Shown here in pieces: positions 7,149 through 16,277 of a stretch of DNA of 64,000 bases. This stretch comes from an uncultured Rhodopila sp. Lineage in GTDB: Bacteria > Pseudomonadota > Alphaproteobacteria > Acetobacterales > Acetobacteraceae. The notes beneath the pieces were generated by a model that saw only the letters and a list, made by a program, of their open reading frames with translations, was not told the origin of the DNA and made no database searches. Made by a program: the position numbers and the translations under genes. Within the stretch, counting starts at the first letter, position 1; each line of letters begins with the position of its first letter. The DNA is taken from the NCBI RefSeq assembly GCF_903944925.1, contig NZ_CAJATU010000076.1:40193-104192 (forward strand). Direction: 5' to 3'.

Positions 7149-7196
7149 GGCTATCCGCGCGTCCGCCGCAAGGCGGCCGGTGACGAACCCGATCAG
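7149..7196 (-). pseudogene. Fossil copy of the hpnG 5' end overlapping the shc stop
   Basis: Read on the minus strand from 7196, the bases encode (L/M)-I-G-F-V-T-G-R-L-A-A-D-A-R-I-A. This is a near copy of the real HpnG start at 6963 (MIGFVTGLAAEARIA). It overlaps the shc stop codon, where one would expect an overlapping downstream gene. The repeat element lies between the two copies. Confidence 0.6.
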
Positions 7197-9118
7197 AATC
7201 CGAACTCGACCCGGTTCGTGTTGCCGCGGCGCAGGTTGCGGTACCGCGCCAGCGCCAGCAGCGGGAAATACAGCCGATACCCATGGTACCGCAGATAGAA
7301 CACACGCGGAAAGCCGACCGCGGTATAAGGCGCCTCGGTCCACTCCCCATCCGGCTTCTGCGCCGCCGTCAGCCAGGCGATACCGCGCGCCGTCGCCGGA
7401 TGATTGACCGCCCCGGCCGCCATCAGACCGAGCAAAGCCCAGGCGGTCTGGCTCGGCGTGCTTTCCTTGTACCGGCCATGCGGAGCGTCGCCATAGCTTT
7501 CCTCGTCCTCGCCCCAGCCGCCGTCCTCCCGCTGCACCGAGACCAGCCAATCCACCGCCCGCACCACCGCCGGATCATCAGGCGGAACCGCCGCCGCATT
7601 CAGCGCGCACAGCACCGACCAGGTCCCATAAATATAGTTGGTGCCCCACCGGCCGTACCAGCTTCCATCCGCCTCCTGCTCCCGCCGCAGATACGCCAGC
7701 GCGCGCGCCAGCACCGTTTCATACGGGAGCATGCCGATCTGAGCCAAAAAAGACACGCATCGCGCACTGACATCGGCGGTGGGGGGATCCAGCAACGCCC
7801 CGTGATCGGCGAACGGAATATGGTTCAGATGATGATGCGTATTCTCCGGCTCGAACGCACCCCAGCCGCCGTCCGATGACTGCATGCCGATGATCCACTC
7901 GCGGGCGCGGTCGATCGCCTCCGCATGGGCCGGATCGCCATTCCGATGCAGCAGCAGGCCGACGACGGCGGTGTCGTCCACATCGGGGTAGTACGGATTC
8001 CTGTACTGGAACGCCCATCCGCCCGGGCGCAGGCCGGGGCGCCGGACTGCCCAATCGCCGACGACATCGGTGATCTGCAAGGGGATCAGCCAGTCGCAGA
8101 CCGCATCCGTCTCGGCTCCGGCCTCCGCCAGGGCATGGCCGGCGAGGCTGGTGTCCCAGACCGGCGACAGGCAGGGCTGGCAGTAGGCGCGATCCCGCTC
8201 GATCACCAGCAGCTTGCGCACCGCCCGCCAGGCGAGCGCCGCATCCGCATGATCCGCCGGATAGCCGAGCGTGTCGAACATCATCACGCTGTTCGCCATG
8301 GCGGGATAAATCCCGCCCAGCCCGTCGTCGCCGTTCAACCGTTCGATGACGAACGCCACGGCCTTCTCCATCGCCTTCCGCCGGCCCGCCTTCGGGAACA
8401 GCCGCTCGACCCGGCGCAGCACGGCATCGATCGCCTTGAAGAACCGCCCCCAGCGCGAGCGGTACGGGCCGCGAATCCAGTCCTTCACCTTCTCGGGCGG
8501 CGTCTCGAACAGCTCCCGGATATCGACCCCGCGCGGGTTCCGCGCCTTCGGCCGGTATGCCATCAGCACCAGCAGCGGCACGGTGACGGTGCGGGACCAG
8601 TACGAGATCTTCGACAGATGGAATGGGAACCACAGCGGCAGGTGCATGATCTCCAGCGGCATCACCGGCACCGCGTGCCATGGCACCTGGCCGAACAGCG
8701 CAAGCTGGGCGCGCGTAAAGACATTCGTCCTTTCCGCCCCGCCCGCCGCCAGAATCGCCTGCCGCGCCCGCCGCATATGCGGCGCGTCCGCATCGTCGCC
8801 GATGGCCTTCAGCGCGTAATACGCCTTGACGCTGGCGGACAGGTTGAAGGCGCCGTCATGGAACAGCGGCCAGCCGCCATGCGCGCCCTGGATAGAGCGC
8901 AGATAGACGCCGATTCGGTCCTCAAGCGGCTGGTCGATGCGTCCCAGGAAATGTTCGAGCAGCACATACTCGGCCGGGATCGTTGCATCCGCTTCAAGTT
9001 CAAACACGAAGTGCCCGTCCGTATTTTGGCGGCGGATCAAGGCATCTGTCGCCCGCAGGACGGAATCAACCAGAGGATCTTCGTCGATCAGTAGAGAGGT
9101 AGTCGCGTCCAGGGCCAT
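7193..9118 (-). CDS. shc: Squalene-hopene cyclase
   Basis: A 641-residue class II triterpene cyclase. The catalytic DxDD motif is DVDDTA at residues 379-382. QW-type repeats are scattered through the protein (GAHGGWPLF, SSDGGWGAF, EADGSWYGRWG, EDGGWGEDEESY). The family length is about 630-660. It protonates squalene and cyclises it to hopene/hopanol at the inner membrane. The start MALDATTS at 9118 lies 14 bp after the hpnE stop and has GGAT about 5 bases upstream. A longer reading from 9217 would run into hpnE. Upstream hpnE and downstream hpnG form the hopanoid group. Confidence 0.95.
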   Translation of the reverse strand: MALDATTSLLIDEDPLVDSVLRATDALIRRQNTDGHFVFELEADATIPAEYVLLEHFLGRIDQPLEDRIGVYLRSIQGAHGGWPLFHDGAFNLSASVKAYYALKAIGDDADAPHMRRARQAILAAGGAERTNVFTRAQLALFGQVPWHAVPVMPLEIMHLPLWFPFHLSKISYWSRTVTVPLLVLMAYRPKARNPRGVDIRELFETPPEKVKDWIRGPYRSRWGRFFKAIDAVLRRVERLFPKAGRRKAMEKAVAFVIERLNGDDGLGGIYPAMANSVMMFDTLGYPADHADAALAWRAVRKLLVIERDRAYCQPCLSPVWDTSLAGHALAEAGAETDAVCDWLIPLQITDVVGDWAVRRPGLRPGGWAFQYRNPYYPDVDDTAVVGLLLHRNGDPAHAEAIDRAREWIIGMQSSDGGWGAFEPENTHHHLNHIPFADHGALLDPPTADVSARCVSFLAQIGMLPYETVLARALAYLRREQEADGSWYGRWGTNYIYGTWSVLCALNAAAVPPDDPAVVRAVDWLVSVQREDGGWGEDEESYGDAPHGRYKESTPSQTAWALLGLMAAGAVNHPATARGIAWLTAAQKPDGEWTEAPYTAVGFPRVFYLRYHGYRLYFPLLALARYRNLRRGNTNRVEFGF

Positions 9119-9132
9119 CGTTATCCATACGT

Positions 9133-10404
9133 TCAGGCTGAAAGTATAACATCCGCGGCTAAACGGCCCGATCTTATCGCCCCCTCGATGGTCGCGGGCA
9201 AGCCGGTGTTGGTCCAATCACCGGCAAGTGCCAAATTTGCCGCAGTTTTCGTCCCGGACCGTGGCCTTCTTGCATCTTGTGCCGCGGTCGCAGCGAATGT
9301 CGCGCGGCGTTCCTTCACCACGCGATACGGCGGCATGGCCGCTTTCAGCGCCGCATCCAGGCCGAGCGCATCCACGACATCCGGCCATACACGCAGCGCG
9401 ATCGCGTCCGCGGACTCGTCCACCATGCGGTTTGCGGCGCTGATGGTGACGGAGACATGACCGGGCTTGACGAAGACCCACTCGGCCGCACCCGAGATCA
9501 GCCCGATAAGACCCGGTTCGCGCAGCTTATCCGCCGCGTGGCGGTAGTGAATGTTCAGGATGGCCTCAAACGCGTCGGGCACCACCAGGCCCGGCAGGAG
9601 TTCGCCCGCCACCCAGGGGGGGACGGCGAGCACGACGGCATCGGCGGCCTCCAGCGCGATCGAACCCGCCGGGCCGCGCAGGCCGGCGACCGTGCCGCGC
9701 GCGATGGTCAGTTCCGCGATACGGCTGTTGAAGCGGATTTCAGCGCCGCGGGTCCGCAGCGTCGCAATGGCGGGCTCCACCAGCGCCTCTGACAGGCCTT
9801 GCTTCGGCAGCATCGGACGGCAGGCCGCGCCGCCCTGCATCAGCGTCTCCCGCACGACGGCGCCGAGCAAACGAGCCAGCCCTTCCGCGGTCGAGGTGTT
9901 CAGCGCGGCGACCGCGAGCGGCTCCACCAGCCGGCGGAACAACTCTCCCGGCCGCACGCTCTCCGCCACCGGCGTGTCGTCGCGGCAGCGGACGAGCTTG
10001 ATCAGATCCAGGTAATCCGCCAGGCGCGTGCCCGGCACCCGCCGATGCGGCACGAACATCCACCAGGGAATCCGGCCGGAATTGGGGTGAACGGTCCAGC
10101 GTTCCCCGCTCTTGATATCAAGGAACGGAAACACCGCCTGGTCGGGGATGTGGAAACGTCCGGCGGCACCGGTTTCGGCGATATACGCGCGGGCGGCCGT
10201 ATTGCCGGACAGCAGCAGGTGGTTGCCGTTGTCGATGCGAAGACCGATTTCCCGGTCGAAGTAGGAGCGGCACCGCCCGCCCCCGGCTGCTCCGGCCTCA
10301 TGAACGATGACGGCGCGGCCAGCCTTCGTCAGCGACAGAGCGGCGGCAAGACCGGCCAAACCGGCACCGATGACGTGGACCTTACTCATGGGCGTTCGAC
10401 TCAC
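9133..10404 (-). CDS. hpnE: Hydroxysqualene dehydroxylase HpnE
   Basis: A 423-residue FAD-dependent amine-oxidase-fold protein. The dinucleotide motif VHVIGAGLAGLAAAL lies at residues 9-23, followed by GGGRCRSYFD. NGNHLLLSGN and the C-terminal AGDWTNTGLPATIEGAIRSG complete the FAD site. HpnE reduces hydroxysqualene to squalene, the substrate of the next gene's product. A second in-frame ATG at 10389 (MSKVHVIG) may be the true start. It lies 16 bp downstream of the DUF1489 gene. hpnC and hpnD, which make hydroxysqualene, are not in the window. Confidence 0.9.
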   Translation of the reverse strand: MSRTPMSKVHVIGAGLAGLAAALSLTKAGRAVIVHEAGAAGGGRCRSYFDREIGLRIDNGNHLLLSGNTAARAYIAETGAAGRFHIPDQAVFPFLDIKSGERWTVHPNSGRIPWWMFVPHRRVPGTRLADYLDLIKLVRCRDDTPVAESVRPGELFRRLVEPLAVAALNTSTAEGLARLLGAVVRETLMQGGAACRPMLPKQGLSEALVEPAIATLRTRGAEIRFNSRIAELTIARGTVAGLRGPAGSIALEAADAVVLAVPPWVAGELLPGLVVPDAFEAILNIHYRHAADKLREPGLIGLISGAAEWVFVKPGHVSVTISAANRMVDESADAIALRVWPDVVDALGLDAALKAAMPPYRVVKERRATFAATAAQDARRPRSGTKTAANLALAGDWTNTGLPATIEGAIRSGRLAADVILSA

Positions 10405-10420
10405 ACGCCGCGACGGACAT

Positions 10421-10843
10421 TCAGATCAAACATAGCGCCCGCAGTTCCATGCGGAGCGCAGGCGGCAGCGTGTCGAGGCCGCCGGCCGCGCCCATGGCGG
10501 GCAGGTCGGGTGGCGCAGCGTCCGGATCAAGATAGCGCCACCCCTGGAACGGCCTGATCGGCCGCCCGACGAGCGGAACGATCTCGGGATCGAGGATCAG
10601 GCCGGTACAGGCGGTCAGGTCGTCATGCCGGTCTTCGACGATATCCAGGATGCGCTGCCGCGCCAGCATCGATCCCGCGATAACCCAGTATATCGAGCCG
10701 CCATCCAGCACCTCCGCGCGGCGGCGCGGCGTGTTGCGGGTACGGTGACGCAACGGCGGATCGTCCCGGAAGCGGGCGGCCTGCAATTGCCGCAGGTGAT
10801 CGGTGTCGCGTACGCCAACGGCGAGCTTGGTCAGATGCAACAT
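10421..10843 (-). CDS. DUF1489 family protein
   Basis: A 140-residue alphaproteobacterial protein of the DUF1489 family, recognised from the opening LHLTKLAVGVRDTDHL, the central GGSIYWVIAGSMLARQRILDI and PIRPFQGWRYL. The function is unknown; there are no membrane segments or signal peptide. It lies between cysQ and hpnE on the same strand with gaps of 76 and 16 bp, so it may share a transcript with the hopanoid genes. Confidence 0.85.
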   Translation of the reverse strand: MLHLTKLAVGVRDTDHLRQLQAARFRDDPPLRHRTRNTPRRRAEVLDGGSIYWVIAGSMLARQRILDIVEDRHDDLTACTGLILDPEIVPLVGRPIRPFQGWRYLDPDAAPPDLPAMGAAGGLDTLPPALRMELRALCLI

Positions 10844-10919
10844 GATTGGACGACTCGTCTGTCAGCGGGTTCGCCATGCGAGTGTAGGCTCAAACCCCGG
10901 AAACTTCACCCCCGTGACG

Positions 10920-11684
10920 TCAGGGCCGGGCGCCCCAGCAGACGAAATGCGGGTTCTCCCACCCCGGCTTGCCATAAAGCAGCGGCTGGCCGTCCGGGGT
11001 TTCAACCGACCCGCCGGCCGCCAACAGCACCGCATGGGGCGCACAGGTGTCCCATTCCATGGTACGGCCGAACCGCGGATAGGCATCGGCCTGACCTTCG
11101 GCGATGCGGCAGAACTTCAGGCTGGAGCCGAAATTCACCACCCTGGCAACGCGGCGCTGATCAAGGAAGTGTTGCAGCAGTGCGGGGTCGCCATGGTGCC
11201 GGCTCGCCACCACGGTCAGGCCCTCGGGCGGACAGGACCGCACGCCGATCGGCGACCGCAAGCCGTCCTTTTGGCGCCAGGCGCCGATGCCGGCGATGCC
11301 GCCGAAGATTTCCCCGGTGGCCGGGACGGCGACGACGCCGAGTACTGGTATGCCGCCCCGGACCAAGCCGACATTGACGGCGAAATCGTCACCGCCGGAG
11401 GTGAACTCCCGCGTCCCGTCCAGCGGGTCCACCAGCCAGAATTCCGGTGTAGCTCCGGTCAGGACACCCGAAGCGGCCTCTTCCTCGGCGACGACCGTGC
11501 AACCCGGGATGGCACTGCGCAGTCCGGCCAACAGGATTGCCTCCGCCGCCTTGTCGGCCTCGGTCACGACCGAGTTGTCGGCCTTGCGCTCCACCCGGAA
11601 GCCGCGGTTGCGAATTTCCAGGATGACCGACGCCGCCTGCTGCGCCAACGCGGCCGCCAGATCGAGCAGTGCGGACTCATGCAT
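10920..11684 (-). CDS. cysQ: 3'(2'),5'-bisphosphate nucleotidase CysQ / inositol-monophosphatase family
   Basis: A 254-residue Mg-dependent phosphatase of the inositol monophosphatase superfamily. The metal-site motifs are AEEEAASG, the signature WLVDPLDGTREF, and the late RTMEWDTCAPHAVL. The TREF after DPLDGT is the pattern of CysQ, which hydrolyses PAP/PAPS, rather than of inositol or fructose phosphatases (usually TxNF). Its start overlaps the stop of the giant glycosyltransferase by 8 bp. Substrate assignment is moderately sure. Confidence 0.82.
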   Translation of the reverse strand: MHESALLDLAAALAQQAASVILEIRNRGFRVERKADNSVVTEADKAAEAILLAGLRSAIPGCTVVAEEEAASGVLTGATPEFWLVDPLDGTREFTSGGDDFAVNVGLVRGGIPVLGVVAVPATGEIFGGIAGIGAWRQKDGLRSPIGVRSCPPEGLTVVASRHHGDPALLQHFLDQRRVARVVNFGSSLKFCRIAEGQADAYPRFGRTMEWDTCAPHAVLLAAGGSVETPDGQPLLYGKPGWENPHFVCWGARP

Positions 11685-14600
11685 CGGACAGGTCTGCCGG
11701 GTCGATCACGCGCTGTACCGGGTGCAACATAAGGTCTGCGGTCTCATAGACGAGATTCGGCTCCAGGAAACGCAAACATGCAAGCGAGCGCGGGCAGTCT
11801 TCGGCCTTCGCCAGATAGCACGGACTGCAGCTCATGTTCCGCCGCAGCGCCACGGCATTCACGCCGATGGGGCCCCACTCGACCGGATCGACGACGCCGG
11901 AATGGATGCCGATGGTCGCGATGCCGATGGCGCTGGCGATGTGCTTGGGTCCGCTGTCGTTGCCGATATACAGCACGCAGGTCTTCAACAGCCGTGGCAG
12001 GTCCGCAAGCCTGGTTTGTCCCGCCACGGTGGCCATCCGGCCGGGATACAACCCGGTCCGCAGCAGCATGTCGGCGATCTCGACTTCGTCCGGGCCGCCG
12101 ACGAGCAGGATGTTCACGTCGTGGTTTTCGATCAGCAGATCGATCAGCGCGGAGAAATGCTCCGTCGGCCACTGCTTGGTGATGTTGCCGGCGCCCGGAT
12201 GAATGGCGATGACCGGCCGGTCGAACAGCGCCTGCACATGTTCCGGCATTTCCGTCCGCGGCATCGGCGCCGGCTCGGGTTGCATGACGGCACGGTCGTT
12301 CTCGGTGGCATGTCCGATCGCGTCGATCAGGCCGATGAGATCGTCCACGACATGGCTGCGCTTGCGCTGCAGGCTCCGATCGCCGTCCCAGTTCACCGCT
12401 ATATCGAGGAAGGGGTATTGGCCGAGATGGTCGAAACCGGCGAGGAAGCGCGCGCCGGTATATTTCAGCACGTCCCGTGTCGACGGCTGCTTGCGCAAAT
12501 CGACCGCCAGATCGAAATGGTATGGCCGAAGTTGCTCCGCCAGTTCCTGATAGTCTTCGGGGACCAGTTCGCGCTCGCCGAGCTGCGACCGGGCGTGGAA
12601 GAAGGCAAACGGAATGAATTCGTCGATCGACGGCTCCAGCGCGATGAAGGCTTGCGATGCCGGTCCGGCCAGAACCGTCAGACGCGCCTGCGGGAACATC
12701 GCCCTCAGCCGCCGTATCGGCGGCAGCGCGGTGACGAAATCGCCGATATGGTCGAGCTTGACCACAAGGATGCGCTCGACCTCGTGCCGATGGAACAGCG
12801 GCGTGCCGCACGCCACCCATTGCACCGGCTCATCGTCGGGCCGGTAATCGTCGGCATGACGCGACAGCCGCGGATTGAAATACGGGTCGCCTGCGGCGAA
12901 CGTCGTCTTCCACGCCGCATCGAAATGCGTCAGGTCGAACACGTCCTTCATGCCCGCCCGGCTGGCGAGTTCGTAATGAATAAGCGATGCGTACGGCGTG
13001 AACACGGTCAGCAGGCCGGCGCGATGCGCCCGCAGGCAAAAATCCAGGTCGTTGTTGGTGATCTGGTGCGCCTCATCGAAGCCGCCAAGCCGCTCGAACA
13101 CGTCCCGCCGCACCAGCATGCAGGCGCCGGTAACGGCGATGACGTTGCGTTGCGTCAGATTGAGGCCGAAGTAGCCGGGATCGTCGTGGGCAGCGAAACG
13201 GAACGCATGGCGGCCGATGCCGTTATTGGCCAGAAACATGCCCGCATGCTGGACCTTGCCGTCACGGTACAGCAACTGCGGCCCGGCGATGCCGACTTCC
13301 GGCCGCTGGACATGCTCCAGCAAAGCATCCAGCCAGCCCTCCTGGGTAATTTCCATGTCATCGTTGAGAAACAAAAAGTAGTCGCCGTCGGCGACCCCGG
13401 TGGCGCGGTTGTTGAAGATCGACCAGTTGAACGTCCCCGGGATATCGACGATCTTGTCGGCGTGCTGCGGCAGCCAGGTCTTCCAGGCGACATTCGATTC
13501 CGGGATGTTGTCGATGACGATGATCTCGAAGTTCCGGTAGGCGGTTTTCGCACGCAAGGTCGAAATGATCGTTTCGATGTAGCCGCTTGCCGCGCAGGTC
13601 GGGATGATGATGGAAACCTTGCCCGCCGCCGACAGCAGCGTGCGCCGAACCCGCCAGGTGCCGTGGATCGGGGACGCGATCACTTCCCCGGCGATCCCGC
13701 GGCGCTCCAGCGCGCGCTCCAGCGCCGATCGCTCCTGCTCCGGCGTATCCGGATCCATGACGCCGCGCTGGCACAGCAGTTTGGGCACGTGGCGGACGGA
13801 AGCCGCCAGTTCCGCGCATCGCAGGACCAGATCATACTCGCCGCGCGATACCAGGGATGCGGCCGAGGCTTCGGTCTGCGCCAGCAGAGCGGACGTCACG
13901 ACCCACGGCCGGCCGAAATAGTTGGTGGACAGCATCAGGTCCGGCGAGAAATCCGGCTTGAAGAACGGTTCCCGATCGCCACTGACCGGACTGAGCCGCA
14001 CCTCGTCGCCATACAGCATATCGGCTTCGGGATGCACGCCGCCGGCAACGGCCAGTTCCAGCAGCGCATCGGCCCCGGGTTCATCGCCGGGTAACAGGAA
14101 CCCATGCAGCACACTGCGTCCATCCCCGGCCCGCGCGAACGGTGCGGTCCACGCGTCGCTGTCCGATGGAGTGACAACGCCGAGGCGGCCGGCCGGATGG
14201 GGAAATTCGTTACTGATAATGTCGCGTACGGCCGACGCGGTTTCGTCATCGTCGGCGAAAACCACGGCGCTCCAATCGAGGTAGGCTTGCGAGCGCAAGG
14301 CATCGAACGTGGCGCGGAGACGTTTGCCGTCGATCGCGGAGTCCTGGCGCAGAATGAACCGAAAGGCCGGCCGGTAGTCCATGCCGGCCAGGAATGCCAG
14401 CATCATGTCGGCCTCCACCCGCGGCACCCGCCGGCGAATGCCCGACAGATCCTGCTGGTCCTCCGACTTCTTCACCGTGATGCCGAATGCGCGGCTCAAG
14501 ATCTCGCCGCTGTTGGCCTGGACCTGCAATCTGATCGTATGATCGCCATCCTTCAGGCTGCGCGGCGGACAGTGGAAGGCATAGCCGGCCCGCAACGAAT

Positions 14601-16173
14601 TCGGCCATTCCGGGAAGGCCGCTCCGACGTCCTGGCGCGCCAGGCCATGGTGCGCGTCGCCGAGCCGCTGGTCATCCAGGAACACCTCGAATTTGGCGAT
14701 GCCCGAGCGCGATAGCAGCCAGCCGTCAATCGTGAGCCGTCCGGTGATCGTGGCCGATGCCTTGCCGTTCGTCAGCCCGGGCGAGTCGAGTTCGAAGCGG
14801 AATTCCGAGACCTGTTCAGGTTCGGGCTCGCTGACCGCGGCCGGTGGCGCTGCCGGGAGCGATTGCAGCGCCGACGCAACGACATCCATGTCCTGGCGCC
14901 GCTGTTCGTTGCGTCTGTTGTAGACGACTACGCTGACCCGGTATCCGCCGGAGACCCGATCGCGAATCTTGCGGTCGAACCTGAACCCCGACAAATGCGC
15001 CAGCGGGATGGATTTGAAGATACCGCCGACATCCGGACGGTCGAACCCATAGGTGGCCAGACCGACTTCCTGGTCGTCCAGCAGCACGCAGACCCTCGCG
15101 ATACCTGCCGGGCAGGTCGCCCAGCCGCTCAACGACAACGTTCCGTCGCCTTCGAGTTGGGCTTCGTCGCAATACATTTCGATCTTGGCGGCCTCTGCCT
15201 CGCTCTCCGGCGGAGACGACTCCGCGCCGTCGCCGGCAGGCTCATCGGCTCCTGCCGGCGGCGGCGACACCGCGAGGATGGGCGGAGCATACCCCGGGGG
15301 TGCATCCGCGGCGGGAAGCGCACCCCCCCGAGGCGACGACTCTTCCGGCCGGGGCGCCTTCGCCGGACCCGAAAGGCGTTTTGGCAAACGTTCGATCGGA
15401 ATGGCGCATTCATGCCCATAGCCGTTCGCGCATCCCACCTGCACTCTGATGGTTTCAAAGCCCGGCGCGGCCTCATCCAACTGCAACTGGAAGGAAAAGC
15501 CCGACAGGCTGGCGTTCGGGTAGCCCTTGAAGGCGGCCGCGACATCTTCGCGGTCTTCGCCGAAATAGGCACTCCCGAGATGTTCTGTCCCCGCGAATAC
15601 CTCAACCGCCAGTACCGGCGCAAACGAAAGTGCCCAACCGCGGACCGATAGCAGGTCGTCGCCGTCGACCCAGGCCCGCTCGACGTACATCAGAACGTAG
15701 GGCCTGGCGGCCCCGCCTTCCGCGGGAGGGCGCGAAGGGCCTGACACGAAGGAAACCGGCGGTTCGGCAACCGGATCGAGGTCGACCTCGAAGTCTTCCG
15801 TATGGTCCAGTCCGTTATCGGTACGCGCAATCAGTTGAAAACGACAACGCTCACCATCTCCGCGCGGCTGGCGCGGCAGGTTGAATCGGAAAGCCCGGTG
15901 GTGCCCCGGCGAACCGTCCGCCGCGGGTTCCTTGGCCGCACGCTCGGTCTGGCCATAGAACGAGACGCCGGCTACCTGATCGCCGATTTGCAGCCTGGTT
16001 TCCGCCAGCGGCAGATCGCTGACGACCCGGCCGCAGATTGTGATGTCAAAACGGTTGCGGACGAAGCCACCGGCCACCGCGGGATCGATTTCGATCAGAA
16101 CGACCGGATCGGACATTCCATCCGCTGACGGTTCAGCGGATATGTCATCAAGCGCCGGGTGGTTATGCGTCAT
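11677..16173 (-). CDS. Multidomain glycosyltransferase: four beta-sandwich-like modules + two GT2-type domains + GT9
   Basis: A 1498-residue cytosolic protein. Residues about 22-130, 158-262, 330-432 and 456-568 look like related beta-sandwich modules; the last three share an L-G-x-A / D-V / F / S-G-x-x-F pattern. A Pro-rich linker spans about 265-330. Residues 590-830 resemble a divergent GT2-type domain. Residues 850-1100 are a clear GT2 (VSIIIPTC, LFLNDDMEI, GGFDEAHQITNNDLDF). Residues 1133-1480 are a GT9 heptosyltransferase-type domain (ILVVKLDHIGDFVTALP, HPGAGNITKQWP, YIGNDSGPKHIA). It probably builds a lipopolysaccharide or capsule segment. hldE, the ADP-heptose precursor enzyme, lies 0.7 kb upstream. 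The acceptor is unknown. Confidence 0.88.
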   Translation of the reverse strand: MTHNHPALDDISAEPSADGMSDPVVLIEIDPAVAGGFVRNRFDITICGRVVSDLPLAETRLQIGDQVAGVSFYGQTERAAKEPAADGSPGHHRAFRFNLPRQPRGDGERCRFQLIARTDNGLDHTEDFEVDLDPVAEPPVSFVSGPSRPPAEGGAARPYVLMYVERAWVDGDDLLSVRGWALSFAPVLAVEVFAGTEHLGSAYFGEDREDVAAAFKGYPNASLSGFSFQLQLDEAAPGFETIRVQVGCANGYGHECAIPIERLPKRLSGPAKAPRPEESSPRGGALPAADAPPGYAPPILAVSPPPAGADEPAGDGAESSPPESEAEAAKIEMYCDEAQLEGDGTLSLSGWATCPAGIARVCVLLDDQEVGLATYGFDRPDVGGIFKSIPLAHLSGFRFDRKIRDRVSGGYRVSVVVYNRRNEQRRQDMDVVASALQSLPAAPPAAVSEPEPEQVSEFRFELDSPGLTNGKASATITGRLTIDGWLLSRSGIAKFEVFLDDQRLGDAHHGLARQDVGAAFPEWPNSLRAGYAFHCPPRSLKDGDHTIRLQVQANSGEILSRAFGITVKKSEDQQDLSGIRRRVPRVEADMMLAFLAGMDYRPAFRFILRQDSAIDGKRLRATFDALRSQAYLDWSAVVFADDDETASAVRDIISNEFPHPAGRLGVVTPSDSDAWTAPFARAGDGRSVLHGFLLPGDEPGADALLELAVAGGVHPEADMLYGDEVRLSPVSGDREPFFKPDFSPDLMLSTNYFGRPWVVTSALLAQTEASAASLVSRGEYDLVLRCAELAASVRHVPKLLCQRGVMDPDTPEQERSALERALERRGIAGEVIASPIHGTWRVRRTLLSAAGKVSIIIPTCAASGYIETIISTLRAKTAYRNFEIIVIDNIPESNVAWKTWLPQHADKIVDIPGTFNWSIFNNRATGVADGDYFLFLNDDMEITQEGWLDALLEHVQRPEVGIAGPQLLYRDGKVQHAGMFLANNGIGRHAFRFAAHDDPGYFGLNLTQRNVIAVTGACMLVRRDVFERLGGFDEAHQITNNDLDFCLRAHRAGLLTVFTPYASLIHYELASRAGMKDVFDLTHFDAAWKTTFAAGDPYFNPRLSRHADDYRPDDEPVQWVACGTPLFHRHEVERILVVKLDHIGDFVTALPPIRRLRAMFPQARLTVLAGPASQAFIALEPSIDEFIPFAFFHARSQLGERELVPEDYQELAEQLRPYHFDLAVDLRKQPSTRDVLKYTGARFLAGFDHLGQYPFLDIAVNWDGDRSLQRKRSHVVDDLIGLIDAIGHATENDRAVMQPEPAPMPRTEMPEHVQALFDRPVIAIHPGAGNITKQWPTEHFSALIDLLIENHDVNILLVGGPDEVEIADMLLRTGLYPGRMATVAGQTRLADLPRLLKTCVLYIGNDSGPKHIASAIGIATIGIHSGVVDPVEWGPIGVNAVALRRNMSCSPCYLAKAEDCPRSLACLRFLEPNLVYETADLMLHPVQRVIDPADLSDA

Positions 16174-16277
16174 GCCGACAAATATCCCAGCTTATCTCTC
16201 GGGGCGGGCACCGTCCTGCAGCCGGGGCACCGAAAACAGGCCGATAGCCGCGCCCGGCGCAGGACCCGGGGCCGAGG

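Noticed and set aside
11287..14094. 935-codon open frame on the plus strand opposite the giant glycosyltransferase
   Set aside because: It is a GC-driven shadow frame. The minus strand carries clear GT2 and GT9 motifs, and the plus frame has a low-complexity Arg/His/Gly/Gln composition and no family resemblance.
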